From positions 1 to 64,000 of the forward strand of contig CAYWPR010000015.1 in the NCBI GenBank assembly GCA_964460115.1: 64,000 nt of DNA. Direction: 5' to 3'. The notes below the pieces were generated by a model, which made no database searches, was not told the DNA's origin, and worked only from the letters and a program-made list of their open reading frames with translations. Position 1 is the first letter of the stretch; each line of letters starts with the position of its first letter. Below, in pieces: positions 26,637 to 34,996 of the stretch. The translations under genes and the position numbers were made by a program. This DNA is from JAEUJZ01 sp964460115. Lineage in GTDB: Bacteria > Myxococcota_A > Polyangia > Palsa-1104 > JAEUJZ01.

Positions 26637-28058
26637 ATGCGCTTCCAAACCTGGTCTCGCCGAAATTACCGGATAGAGGCCATCGTGCTACTTGTCCTTA
26701 TAAGTATCTGTTTTCCTACAGCGCCGGTTCAACCACTTGCCGCCAAAACTCGCAGCGCTTGGGTCATTGATCAGATCTCCGAACACAACGCTGCGATGAG
26801 TGCGGCGCGGCGCGCTGACAAGTACGCGCTGATGGGAGATTCCATTACCAATTTTTATCGCGCGACGAATTATCTATTCTGGGCCGATCACGCAAACTCG
26901 CCGCTTTTGAATACCTTTGGCGGCGTCAAAGAAACTCGCACCTGGCTGCACGGCGATTGTCACGTCGAAAACATCGGCGCCATTTCCAACAGCATGGGGC
27001 AGGTGGTTTACGATCTCGACGATTTTGACGACTCGGTGATTGGCGACTATCAGCTCGACCTGTGGCGCTTGGCGATCAGCCTGGTTCTGCTGCTGCGCGA
27101 AAATCACGGCTTTAGCCCGCATGATGAGGAAAGCCTGCTAAACGCCTTAAGCGGCAGTTATCTGACGATGATGAGCATCTATCGTTATAACAATACCGAG
27201 AAAACGCGGGTTTTTACCGCCAACAATACGCCGAATCCCCTAAGTGATTTTCTGGCGGAAACCGAGCAGAACACAAGCCGCCTGCGCATGCTTGAAAAGC
27301 TGACCGCAAAAGGCAACGGCCGGCGAATTTTTGACTTCTATCATCCGGATATTTTGCCGGTGCCGCCGAGTGTGGTGGCGTCCATCGTCAGCGCTTTGCC
27401 AAGCTACATCGCGACCTTGCCCACGCATTTGCGCAACAATCCTGAGTACTTTCGCGTCAAAAGCGTGGCGCTGCGCTTGCGCGGCGGCATGGGCTCGCTG
27501 GGAGTGGCGCGCTACTACGTGCTCATCGAAGGCCCGACGGGCAGCGAAGACGACGATCGCATCTTGGACATGAAGACGCAAACCGAGCCCTACCCTTGGC
27601 CCTATGTCGAATTGACCGTACGCAATCAGCTACTTGCGGCGTGTAATGGCAATCATGCGCTGCGCACGGTGATGGCGGCGCGGGCGCTCGGCTATCGCAC
27701 AGATGAATTGCTGGGAACGGTCACCTTGTCGGGAATTCCTTTTAGTGTGCGCGAACGGACCCCGGCGCGTGGGACGCTGGACATACGCGAACTGTCCACA
27801 CCGTCGCGTGTAAACAAGCTGGCGGAGGTGTGGGGAGCCGTCCTTGCCACCGCCCACGCGCGTGCCGATCGCGATGCCAACGCCACGCTGCTGCCGCAGA
27901 ACTTTGATGAAGAGCTGCTGCACCGAATCGGAGAAAGGCAGGAATTGTTTCGCGCACGGGTACGCGAGGTGGCTTTAAGCTATGCTAACCAAGTGGCGGC
28001 AGATCACGCGGCGTTTAACCGCACGCTGTTGCACCGGCAGACCGCCTCCCGCGAGTGA
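26637..28058 (+). CDS. Exported DUF2252 (kinase-like fold) protein
   Basis: 473 residues from ATG 26637. I chose it because it gives a proper signal peptide (basic MRFQTWSRRNYR, hydrophobic core about 13-31, then PLAAK); earlier in-frame starts exist at 26550 (TTG) and 26604. DUF2252 features are clear: WLHGDCHVENIG, then DLDDFDD and DLWRLAISLVLL, which resemble the catalytic Asp/Asn loop and metal-binding Asp of aminoglycoside-phosphotransferase-like folds. Most DUF2252 proteins that I know have no obvious signal peptide, so export is unusual. If active, the ATP source outside the cytoplasm is a problem; an uncleaved anchor facing inward is an alternative. A lipoprotein gene follows 54 bases later. 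Confidence 0.8.
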   Translation: MRFQTWSRRNYRIEAIVLLVLISICFPTAPVQPLAAKTRSAWVIDQISEHNAAMSAARRADKYALMGDSITNFYRATNYLFWADHANSPLLNTFGGVKETRTWLHGDCHVENIGAISNSMGQVVYDLDDFDDSVIGDYQLDLWRLAISLVLLLRENHGFSPHDEESLLNALSGSYLTMMSIYRYNNTEKTRVFTANNTPNPLSDFLAETEQNTSRLRMLEKLTAKGNGRRIFDFYHPDILPVPPSVVASIVSALPSYIATLPTHLRNNPEYFRVKSVALRLRGGMGSLGVARYYVLIEGPTGSEDDDRILDMKTQTEPYPWPYVELTVRNQLLAACNGNHALRTVMAARALGYRTDELLGTVTLSGIPFSVRERTPARGTLDIRELSTPSRVNKLAEVWGAVLATAHARADRDANATLLPQNFDEELLHRIGERQELFRARVREVALSYANQVAADHAAFNRTLLHRQTASRE

Positions 28059-28112
28059 AATGCGCAGCAGTGTGGCCGTCCACCTGCTCAGAGGAGGCCA
28101 TTTGGAGGAAAC

Positions 28113-29498
28113 ATGGCCGTTTGGGATTTGAAGAGCATTATGGCGTGTCTTCTGGCTGGGAGTTGCGCGTCGACCGGAGACGACAACCTCGGTCCACAAA
28201 TCGACATTCAATCTGTGCAGCCGGCAGCTGGCCCCAGTACCGGCGGCGTGACCGTAACCATTACCGGCAAAAACTTTCCCCGCGATGCCGTGGTCAGCGT
28301 CAACGACGTCCTGGCTTCCGAGATTCGCGTGATCTCTGATCACCAGATTTCGGCGACCCTTCCAGCCAGCACCGGCAAAGTCGGCAAGGCAGCCGTTACC
28401 GTCAGTGTTACCGATGGACGCAGCGCCAGCCGATCCGATATTTTTTCGTATTACTATGGCGCCCTCAGTTTTTCGATGCAGCCCTCATTGGCAACCGGAA
28501 TTGGACCGAAATCGGTGGTTTTAAGAGACTTTAATAGCGACAAACGCATCGATGTAGTTACTGCCAATAGCGGCGAAAAAAGCTTCAGCCTGTTTTTAGG
28601 ACTCGCAGGGGGCGGCTTTGCGAGCGAAAGCAAAGTGCTGGTTTCGTCCAAACTGAGCGCCCTTGATTCTGCCGACATTGATGGCGACGGACTGCCCGAC
28701 CTCATCGCAACAAGCGATGTCGACAATCAAGTTCTGACGCTTTTAAACCACGGCGGAACCACTCCGTTTACAAACTACACCACCGCCGCAGTCGGCCAAG
28801 GTCCCATTGCCCTTTCCCTGGGCGATCTGAATGCCGACGGCAAGCTGGATGTGGCCGTGGCCAACAAAACCAGCAACAACGTCAGCGTTCTGCTCAATCA
28901 AGGCGGCGGCGCCTTTGGTGCGGCGAACAACATTGCCGGTCCAACGCAACCCTTTGGCATCGCGATTGGTGATGTAGATGGCGATGAAATTCCCGATCTG
29001 GCGCTGACCGGCTACCAAGCCAATGTCGCGTTCGTGCTGCTCAACAGCGGCGGTGGAAAGTTTCTGCCGGGGCAAAGTTTTTCTGTCGGAGACAGTCCAA
29101 ATGGCATCAGCCTTGTTGATTTGAACCAAGATGGCAAGCTGGACATCAGCACGGTCAGCCAAAGCACGGCCGGGGTCAGCGTCCTTTTGGGCCAGACCGC
29201 AGCGACCTTTGCGACGGCGCGCAGCTATCCAAACGGCGCCGCATCCGCCGCCGCGATCGCTCGCGATATCAACGGCGACGGAAATCTGGATCTTATCGTC
29301 TCAAACGGCAGCAACCACAGCATCTCGGTCCTTCCCGGACTCGGCGATGGCAGCCTCGCCGCTGCCGCTTCGATTCCGCTAAGTTTTGCGCCGGCAGCGC
29401 TTGATGTCGCCGATATCGATGGCGATGGCCGTCTGGACATGGTGGTTTTAAGCCCATCCGCAGGCGAAGCGATCGTCCTTTTGAATCGTTCCCGCTAA
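28113..29498 (+). CDS. TIG/IPT-domain FG-GAP lipoprotein
   Basis: 461 residues; GGAGGA at 28104-28109 supports the ATG at 28113. The lipobox is LAGSC at about 15-18. Residues about 32-115 form an IPT/TIG immunoglobulin-like domain (SVQPAAGPSTGGVTVTITGKNF). Seven FG-GAP/VCBS units follow, with loops DFNSDKRID, DIDGDGLPD, DLNADGKLD, DVDGDEIPD, DLNQDGKLD, DINGDGNLD and DIDGDGRLD, enough for one seven-bladed propeller. Surface location and Ca-dependent binding are expected from the families. It resembles the lipoprotein at 7918 but has the added TIG domain. Confidence 0.87.
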   Translation: MAVWDLKSIMACLLAGSCASTGDDNLGPQIDIQSVQPAAGPSTGGVTVTITGKNFPRDAVVSVNDVLASEIRVISDHQISATLPASTGKVGKAAVTVSVTDGRSASRSDIFSYYYGALSFSMQPSLATGIGPKSVVLRDFNSDKRIDVVTANSGEKSFSLFLGLAGGGFASESKVLVSSKLSALDSADIDGDGLPDLIATSDVDNQVLTLLNHGGTTPFTNYTTAAVGQGPIALSLGDLNADGKLDVAVANKTSNNVSVLLNQGGGAFGAANNIAGPTQPFGIAIGDVDGDEIPDLALTGYQANVAFVLLNSGGGKFLPGQSFSVGDSPNGISLVDLNQDGKLDISTVSQSTAGVSVLLGQTAATFATARSYPNGAASAAAIARDINGDGNLDLIVSNGSNHSISVLPGLGDGSLAAAASIPLSFAPAALDVADIDGDGRLDMVVLSPSAGEAIVLLNRSR

Positions 29499-29505
29499 CC
29501 GTCCG

Positions 29506-30843
29506 CTAATGAATCTTATGGCGGTGAAATTCCAGGAGATGTTCTTGTCTTGGAGCTTGCTGCGCGGCGGCGTAAAACTGGGGTCTTTGGGCGGCGCAGC
29601 GCGCGACAAAGCGCAGGCCCAGGGCCTCGGCGGCGTTGCGAATTGGCAAATCGCCGCGCACCGGCTGTCCACCTACTACGGAATCGCCGACAAGTACATA
29701 CAGCCGACCGCTCGGCTTTAGCAGCTTGACGACCGCGTACAGCCAAGCTTTGGTGTCGCGCTCGTGCTGCTCCAAAAGCTTTTGCAGCGGCAGACGCTCG
29801 CCATGGCGGCGGGCGCCCATTTCGCCGCGGACAACCGGACGCGGATCGATATCCAGCCAGGCAAAGCGCCGCGCATGGTTATTGGCATAGTCGTAGGTGC
29901 CCAAATACGGCGGCGAGGTAATCACGATGTCGACGCTGCTGGAAAAAAGCGGCTGTTCCGGCGATTTTAGCAGCGTGCGCGCGTCGCCATCCAGGCAGAT
30001 TGGCGCCGGGACCGGCACACCGAGGGCCGCGACGCGTGCAAACTGGGCGGCGTGCAGACGCGCAACCTCTTGCGCCTTGGCCAAAAACCACCGCGTCACT
30101 TGACCGCGACCGATGTGACGCTGTACCTGAGCGGTATTGGTTTCGGCCCGCTGGCGCGATGCTTTGATAAGAAGCGACGAAAAAATCAAAAGCAGCGCTT
30201 CGCCAAGCGGCGGATCCGCCTTGACCAGCATCGCCAGTTCTTCGCGCAGTCCGCACAGTTCCAGATATACGTGCGGGGGATAATATTCCGACTTATCCCA
30301 GACTCGAGAAGGGCGCTGACGGGTCTCGACCCGCTCCATCGAGGCTTCGGCCACGACAGCAGCTTGGCTAAGCAGGGCCTTTTGCATGGGCGGCGGCAAA
30401 GGCGTGGCTTTAAACCGCGCCAAGCGCACGGCCAGCGGATTGACGTCACAGCCGACGCCACGCAAACCACCGAGCGTCGCTTCGACAAGGACCGTGCCGC
30501 TACCGACAAAGGGATCAAACACGGTCGCGCCGGGCGCAGCCGCCGCGGCGGAAAGCAGATGGCGCACGAGCAGTGGATGGGTGCGTCCAGCGAAACTGTG
30601 AAAAAGATGGGTGCACAGCGTCGCTTCGAACTCGGGCCTATCGGCAAGCTCTACGGTTTCGGGCAAAGGCGGCACTGCCAAGGCGCGGCGCAAAAGCTCC
30701 GCGGCATCGGGGTCACCCTCGCGCTGAAAGCCGAGACTGGGAGCTGACAAGGACACGCGGCGACGCGGCGGATCGATTCGTTCTTTTTCGCCGCGATCCC
30801 GCTTGTCCCAATCGCGTTCGGCTTCTTTGTACGTGTCACGCAT
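29506..30843 (-). CDS. SAM-dependent nucleic-acid methyltransferase (N4/N6 amino type), orphan
   Basis: 445 residues. The SAM-binding motif DPFVGSGT (110-117) comes first, followed by an Asp-containing strand (VGCDVNPLAVRLA), a long helical insertion (about 150-290) and the catalytic motif TSPPY (309-313). Motif order I then IV with a large middle part fits an alpha- or gamma-class amino-methyltransferase; S-P-P-Y is commoner in N4-cytosine enzymes but not decisive. No restriction endonuclease or specificity subunit lies beside it, so a solitary regulatory DNA methylase or a TRM11-like tRNA enzyme are both possible. The gene ends 13 bases upstream of... typA's opposite side: typA's stop is at 30856, on the same strand and transcribed first. 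Confidence 0.8.
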   Translation of the reverse strand: MRDTYKEAERDWDKRDRGEKERIDPPRRRVSLSAPSLGFQREGDPDAAELLRRALAVPPLPETVELADRPEFEATLCTHLFHSFAGRTHPLLVRHLLSAAAAAPGATVFDPFVGSGTVLVEATLGGLRGVGCDVNPLAVRLARFKATPLPPPMQKALLSQAAVVAEASMERVETRQRPSRVWDKSEYYPPHVYLELCGLREELAMLVKADPPLGEALLLIFSSLLIKASRQRAETNTAQVQRHIGRGQVTRWFLAKAQEVARLHAAQFARVAALGVPVPAPICLDGDARTLLKSPEQPLFSSSVDIVITSPPYLGTYDYANNHARRFAWLDIDPRPVVRGEMGARRHGERLPLQKLLEQHERDTKAWLYAVVKLLKPSGRLYVLVGDSVVGGQPVRGDLPIRNAAEALGLRFVARCAAQRPQFYAAAQQAPRQEHLLEFHRHKIH

Positions 30844-30855
30844 TCGACAGCGCCA

Positions 30856-32688
30856 TCAATCTTCCAGCACGGCCGAGGTCACTTTTTCGGCCCGCTTGCG
30901 CGCGTTGTGGTCCAAAATTCGTTTGCGCAGACGAATCGCCTTGGGGGTGACTTCGACAAGCTCGTCGTCGTTTATAAACTCCAGCGCTGCTTCCAGGGTC
31001 AAAATCCGCGCCGGCGTCAAAAACAGCTTTTCGTCAGCGGCTGTGGTGCGAATGTTGGTCAGCTTTTTGGCCTTCGAAGGATTGACGATAAGGTCGTTGT
31101 CGCGCGAATGCATGCCGACGATCTGGCCGCTGTAAACGCGTTCGCCGGGGCCGCTAAACAGGATGCCGCGCTCTTGCAGGTAAAATAGCGCGTAGGTGTT
31201 GGTCTCGCCGGGGTCTTGCACCAAAAGGACGCCGTTTTGCCGGCCTTTGAGCGCGCCAGCAAAAGGCCCGTATTCGCGAAAGCTGTGATTCAGGATGCCC
31301 GTGCCGCGCGTATCCGTCAGAAACTCGCTGCGGTAACCAATGAGGCCACGCGACGGAATCACCTGCTCCATGCGGGTGCGCCCGGGCCCCGCCGGACCCA
31401 TTTCGCGCAGCCGACCGGCGCGGCGGCCGAGTTTTTCGATGACCACGCCTACATAGGCATCATCCACGTCGATAAGCAGATCCTCGTAGGGTTCTTTGCG
31501 GCCATCCGGGCCGTCTTGAAAGATGACCTGCGGCTGCGAGACACATAGCTCAAAGCCCTCGCGACGCATGGTTTCGATGAGTACCGACAGGTGCAGCTCG
31601 CCGCGGCCCGATACTTTAAAGGTGTCGGGAGAATCGGTGTCCTCGATGCGCAGTGCGACGTTGGACTTTACCTCTTTGTACAGCCGTTCGCGCAGGTTGC
31701 GGCTGGTTACATATTTTCCCTCGGTGCCGGCAAAGGGCCCGTTGTTGGCGATAAACTGCATGCTGATCGTCGGTTCATCGACGCTCATCGGCGGCAGGAT
31801 GCGCGGCTCGGCGATCGAAGTGATGGTCTCTCCGACATTGAGCTCGGACATGCCGGTTACCGCGATGATGTCGCCGGCGCTGGCATCCAGAACTTCGAAG
31901 CGCCGCAGCCCCTGATAGGCCAAAAGCTTGGCGACGCGAAATTCTTCGCGGGTGTCGTTTTTGTGCGCCAAAAGCAAGCGTTCGCCCATGGCGATGCGCC
32001 CGGCCAAAATCCGCCCGATGGCCACATAGCCCAGATAGTCGTCGTAGTCCAAAGTCGCCACTTGCAGACACAGGGGCCCCTGATCGGCTTCGGGCGGCGG
32101 CACTTTTTCAACGATCAAATCAAGCAGCGGCGTCAAATCGGTGGGTGCATCGCTTGGATCTTTGACCGCATAGCCATTGCGCCCCGATGCAAAAATGACC
32201 GGAAAATCGAGCTGCGTATCATTGGCGCCAAGCGCCACGAACAGATCGAAAACGGCATTGACGGTGCCATGCGGATCGCAGCCAGCGCGGTCGATCTTGT
32301 TGACCACCAAAACCGGCCGCAGCCCCAGCGCCAGGGCTTTTCTCGTGACAAAGCGCGTCTGCGGCAGCGGTCCTTCAAAGGCATCGACCAGCAAAAGCAC
32401 CGAGTCGACCATGCGCAACACCCGCTCGACTTCGCCGCCAAAGTCAGCGTGGCCGGGAGTATCGACGATGTTAATGCGCGTGCCTTTATAAGTAACGGCG
32501 GTGCATTTAGAAAGGATGGTGATGCCGCGTTCGCGCTCTAGCTCGTTAGAGTCCAGGGCGCACTCGCGGACAATCTCGCCGCGCCGAAAGGCCCCAGCCT
32601 GCTGGAGGATGGCGTCCACCAGCGTGGTCTTTCCGTGGTCAACGTGCGCGACGATGGCGATATTTCGAACATCGGGGCGAGTGGCCAT
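30856..32688 (-). CDS. typA: Ribosome-binding GTPase TypA/BipA
   Basis: 610 residues, a full-length translational GTPase of the BipA family. G1 is AHVDHGKTT (14-22), followed by the switch-II DTPGHADFGGEVERV and NKIDRAG (G4). EF-G-like domains III and V and the BipA-specific C-terminal domain follow (for example GRGELHLSVLIE and SRGLIGYRSEF). It binds ribosomes and helps 50S assembly and stress growth. Divergent overlapping promoters with the next + gene are likely around 32730 (TAGTAT on +, TACTAA on -). The methyltransferase gene lies 12 bases downstream on the same strand and may be co-transcribed. Confidence 0.97.
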   Translation of the reverse strand: MATRPDVRNIAIVAHVDHGKTTLVDAILQQAGAFRRGEIVRECALDSNELERERGITILSKCTAVTYKGTRINIVDTPGHADFGGEVERVLRMVDSVLLLVDAFEGPLPQTRFVTRKALALGLRPVLVVNKIDRAGCDPHGTVNAVFDLFVALGANDTQLDFPVIFASGRNGYAVKDPSDAPTDLTPLLDLIVEKVPPPEADQGPLCLQVATLDYDDYLGYVAIGRILAGRIAMGERLLLAHKNDTREEFRVAKLLAYQGLRRFEVLDASAGDIIAVTGMSELNVGETITSIAEPRILPPMSVDEPTISMQFIANNGPFAGTEGKYVTSRNLRERLYKEVKSNVALRIEDTDSPDTFKVSGRGELHLSVLIETMRREGFELCVSQPQVIFQDGPDGRKEPYEDLLIDVDDAYVGVVIEKLGRRAGRLREMGPAGPGRTRMEQVIPSRGLIGYRSEFLTDTRGTGILNHSFREYGPFAGALKGRQNGVLLVQDPGETNTYALFYLQERGILFSGPGERVYSGQIVGMHSRDNDLIVNPSKAKKLTNIRTTAADEKLFLTPARILTLEAALEFINDDELVEVTPKAIRLRKRILDHNARKRAEKVTSAVLED

Positions 32689-32818
32689 GTTAGCGCCCCC
32701 CCGGGCAAGCCCGAAAACGAATTCTCTGTGTTAGTATCAACTTTTGCCTTCTTCCCTGAGCTAAGCGTCCTTACATACCACATGCACGGCACCGAGCGGA
32801 GCAGAAGGAGCAGCAAGC

Positions 32819-33577
32819 ATGGGTGCAAAAGTCGAGATTCTGGAGCAAGCGCAAGGTCCGGGCGGCAAGTTTCTGACGCTGCGGCGCGTTCACGGCGGCT
32901 TTGAAGTCGTCACGGAGGACAGCTCCGGAAAAGACGAGCAAGTGCTTTTGGCCAGCGCGGCGCGGCGCAGCGAACGCGAGCTAGTCAACATTGGCCTAGG
33001 ACCGCTGCGCGACCGCAATGACATTACCGTGCTTTTGGCGGGGCTCGGCATGGGCCATCTTTTGGCGGCGCTTTTGGAAAGCCCACGCGTCGTGCGCGTC
33101 GATGTCGTCGAGTACTCTTTGCCGATTATCGATTGGAATCGCAGCCATCTGTCGGTTTTGCACAAAGAGCCGCCGCTTGCCGACTCACGCGTGCACGTCC
33201 ACAACCAGGAATTGGGCGAATTTCTGCGCGCGATGCGCTACGGCGCAGTGCCCGGGCTGCAGCTCGAAGGCGAAGGATTTCTCGCCGCGCTGCTCGATCT
33301 GGACGATGGTCCAAGTGCCCTTTATCGCCAGGAAAACAGCGCGCTTTATACAGACGATGGCCTTTCCGACATCGAGATGGCGTTGCGTCCCGGCGGCGTC
33401 CTTGCCCTGTGGTCGGCGCGACGCGAACCCGAGCTATTGGCCCGCATGCAAAGCCGTTTTCAAAACCTCGCCGAGATTGCCGTTCCCATCGATCTGCCAA
33501 GCAGCAGCGGCCTAGATTACATCTACCGAGCGCGCCGCCGCGCCCCGCTTGGCACCCGCGCGCGCGCTCAAGCCTGA
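32819..33577 (+). CDS. Spermidine-synthase-like methyltransferase-fold protein
   Basis: 252 residues; AGAAGGAG at 32803-32810 supports ATG 32819. A short N-terminal beta region leads into a Rossmann fold with LLAGLGMGHLLAAL and an acidic VEYSLPIIDWN, followed by LLDLDDGPSALYRQEN and LRPGGVLALWS. This matches the spermidine-synthase-like subgroup, but the classical GGGDGG and the polyamine-site Asp/Tyr pattern are not evident, so true polyamine synthesis is uncertain. It may act on another SAM-type substrate. It starts opposite typA and is followed by a TPR-like protein gene. Confidence 0.8.
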   Translation: MGAKVEILEQAQGPGGKFLTLRRVHGGFEVVTEDSSGKDEQVLLASAARRSERELVNIGLGPLRDRNDITVLLAGLGMGHLLAALLESPRVVRVDVVEYSLPIIDWNRSHLSVLHKEPPLADSRVHVHNQELGEFLRAMRYGAVPGLQLEGEGFLAALLDLDDGPSALYRQENSALYTDDGLSDIEMALRPGGVLALWSARREPELLARMQSRFQNLAEIAVPIDLPSSSGLDYIYRARRRAPLGTRARAQA

Positions 33578-33584
33578 GCTGTGC

Positions 33585-33614
33585 TTGCTCATCGCGACCA
33601 CCTCACGCTAAAGT
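33585..33614 (+). promoter_or_regulatory. Putative promoter of the TPR-like protein gene
   Basis: TTGCTC (33585-33590), an 18-base spacer and TAAAGT (33609-33614). AAGAGG follows as a ribosome-binding site before the GTG at 33634. Moderately good match. Confidence 0.35.
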
Positions 33615-33633
33615 GGGCGACTAAGAGGTTTTC

Positions 33634-34185
33634 GTGACGAAGTTTCTGGATCTATTTGCCCTGCTCATCGTGGCGATTTTGGTGCTTTTGCCGCAGCCCG
33701 GAATTGAGCTTTCCTCGGCCGTTTCGGGCGACAAGACCGACATCGATCGCTTGTCGGTGCTGGAAGATGCGCATTTTCGCGCCCCGTCTGAACCGGGCGT
33801 GGCTGTAGAACTGGCGCGCGCCTATTTGCGCGTCGATCAACCGGGCTTTGCGCTGGCGGTTTTGCAGCCGTTTTCGGGACGCAGCAACTACCAGGTTCAT
33901 CAAGTGGCAGCCTATGCCTACGCCACTCTGCTTTTGCCCAAAGAAGCGCTGGCCCAGGCCGAGCAGGGACTTTTGGCATGTCAAGCCCGCCCCGAGCAGT
34001 GCCCGGATGTCGCCCAGATCCGTTTGCAATATTTGGCGGATCTGATGCGGCAGCCCGCGGGCGCCGGCATCGATCCAGCGCAGGATCCGCTGCGCGCTCG
34101 TCAGATGGTGCAGCAAGCCTTGCGCGCCACCAAATCGGGTATCAAAGCAGCGCCACAGCCAAGCAGTTTGGCCCCAGCGAAGTAA
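33634..34185 (+). CDS. TPR-like membrane-anchored protein
   Basis: 183 residues from GTG 33634. A strongly hydrophobic N-terminus (about 6-22) could be an anchor or uncleaved signal. The remainder is helical with TPR-like spacing (EPGVAVELARAYLRVDQPGFALAVL, then AAYAYATLLLPKEALAQAEQGLLAC), roughly two to three repeats. It contains a Cys pair (CQARPEQC) that could form a disulfide if outside the cytoplasm. No specific family was recognised. Its stop overlaps by one base the ATG of the PHA-system gene (TAATG), so the two are probably co-translated. Confidence 0.65.
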   Translation: MTKFLDLFALLIVAILVLLPQPGIELSSAVSGDKTDIDRLSVLEDAHFRAPSEPGVAVELARAYLRVDQPGFALAVLQPFSGRSNYQVHQVAAYAYATLLLPKEALAQAEQGLLACQARPEQCPDVAQIRLQYLADLMRQPAGAGIDPAQDPLRARQMVQQALRATKSGIKAAPQPSSLAPAK

Positions 34186-34505
34186 TGGTTCGCCACATCA
34201 TCCGGCATTCGCTTGTGCCTGAAAAGGCACGGCGGCTTGCGGAACGGGCTTTTGCCCATTATCAAAAACGCTATACCGCCTACGCGCCCACGCTAAGCTG
34301 GCGCAATGCCGAGCAGGCCGAGCTTTGCTTGCGCAGCCGCGGCTTTGATCTTTGCGCCGCCATTTCGATACATCCCGATCATTTCCTGATCGAGATGGAT
34401 GTACCGTTGCCCTTGCTTCCGCTTTCATCGCTGGCGAAGCGCAGCATCGATCGCGAAGCCAGCCGCTGGCTGCAAACAGCGGATACCTCCGACGAGCGTT
34501 TGTAG
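34185..34505 (+). CDS. Polyhydroxyalkanoic-acid-system family protein
   Basis: 106 residues. The ATG at 34185 is set by the TAATG overlap with the preceding gene; a longer open frame upstream is only a shadow of that gene. The sequence follows the small PHA granule-region family: IIRHSLVPEKARRLAERAF, a Tyr/Trp-containing middle, FDLCAAISIHPDHFLIEMDV, then LPLSSLAKRSIDREASRWL. The family's exact role is unclear; it occurs beside polyester-storage genes in several bacteria but also alone. No phaC or phaZ is in this window. Fairly sure of the family, unsure of the role. Confidence 0.7.
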   Translation: MVRHIIRHSLVPEKARRLAERAFAHYQKRYTAYAPTLSWRNAEQAELCLRSRGFDLCAAISIHPDHFLIEMDVPLPLLPLSSLAKRSIDREASRWLQTADTSDERL

Positions 34506-34514
34506 CAAATTCAC

Positions 34515-34865
34515 TTAAAAACGGTCGTTGCAACTGCGAAAGCTATTGGCGTCCGCCGAATCCGTCCAGCAACGAACCAAAGCGCGGCGGGCCTTGCCGA
34601 CAAGCTGCGTCTGGCAATGATTGGCAAACTCCGCCACGCCCAGCTCTTGCTGCAGCGGATCCACAGGTGGCGGCGGCCTGTCGGTCACTACGACACCGGC
34701 GTTCGGCGGTAGCTGCAAAAGCGCTCGGTAGGCATCTATTCCCACTTTGCAGTCGTCGCTACGCAAGCTGCCTGTCATCGGCACCGGCTGCCGCTTGATT
34801 TCCTCGGTGACGCAACTTGGCAGCATCAGAAAAAGCCCGCAAAGGCCCCACTTGCACCACGTCAT
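34515..34865 (-). CDS. Small putative lipoprotein
   Basis: 116 residues from ATG 34865. The open frame extends further upstream but would run through the palindromic element, so I take the Met that begins a proper lipoprotein signal (MTWCKWGLCGLFLMLPSC, lipobox LPSC at 15-18). The mature part is about 100 residues with four cysteines, a Pro run (RPPPPVDP) and no recognised domain; the cysteines could form two disulfides in the periplasm. It lies downstream of the WD40 gene on the same strand, separated by the long hairpin element, and converges on the PHA-type gene. Confidence 0.6.
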   Translation of the reverse strand: MTWCKWGLCGLFLMLPSCVTEEIKRQPVPMTGSLRSDDCKVGIDAYRALLQLPPNAGVVVTDRPPPPVDPLQQELGVAEFANHCQTQLVGKARRALVRCWTDSADANSFRSCNDRF

Positions 34866-34867
34866 TC

Positions 34868-34996
34868 TTAGAATGCCAAACACAGCCGTAGCGAGCAGGC
34901 CCGAACGCGATGTCGCCCGCCCGGAGCGGCCTAGGGGCCGTGAGGACGGACGACATCGTGAGCGGGACGCGCAGTAGGCTGGGTTCGGCATTCTTA
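34868..34996. repeat. Long imperfect palindromic element (about 129 bases)
   Basis: The two ends, 34868-34887 and 34977-34996, are inverted copies matching at 17 of 20 bases. Inside, GCGATGTCG (34907-34915 area) pairs with CGACATCG (34951-34958), and CGGCC/GGCCG close a tip around 34927-34940. The whole gap could fold into one long hairpin. The WD40 stop codon lies within the right arm. It could be a terminator or attenuator, a stable 3' end, or a non-autonomous repeat element. Confidence 0.6.
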
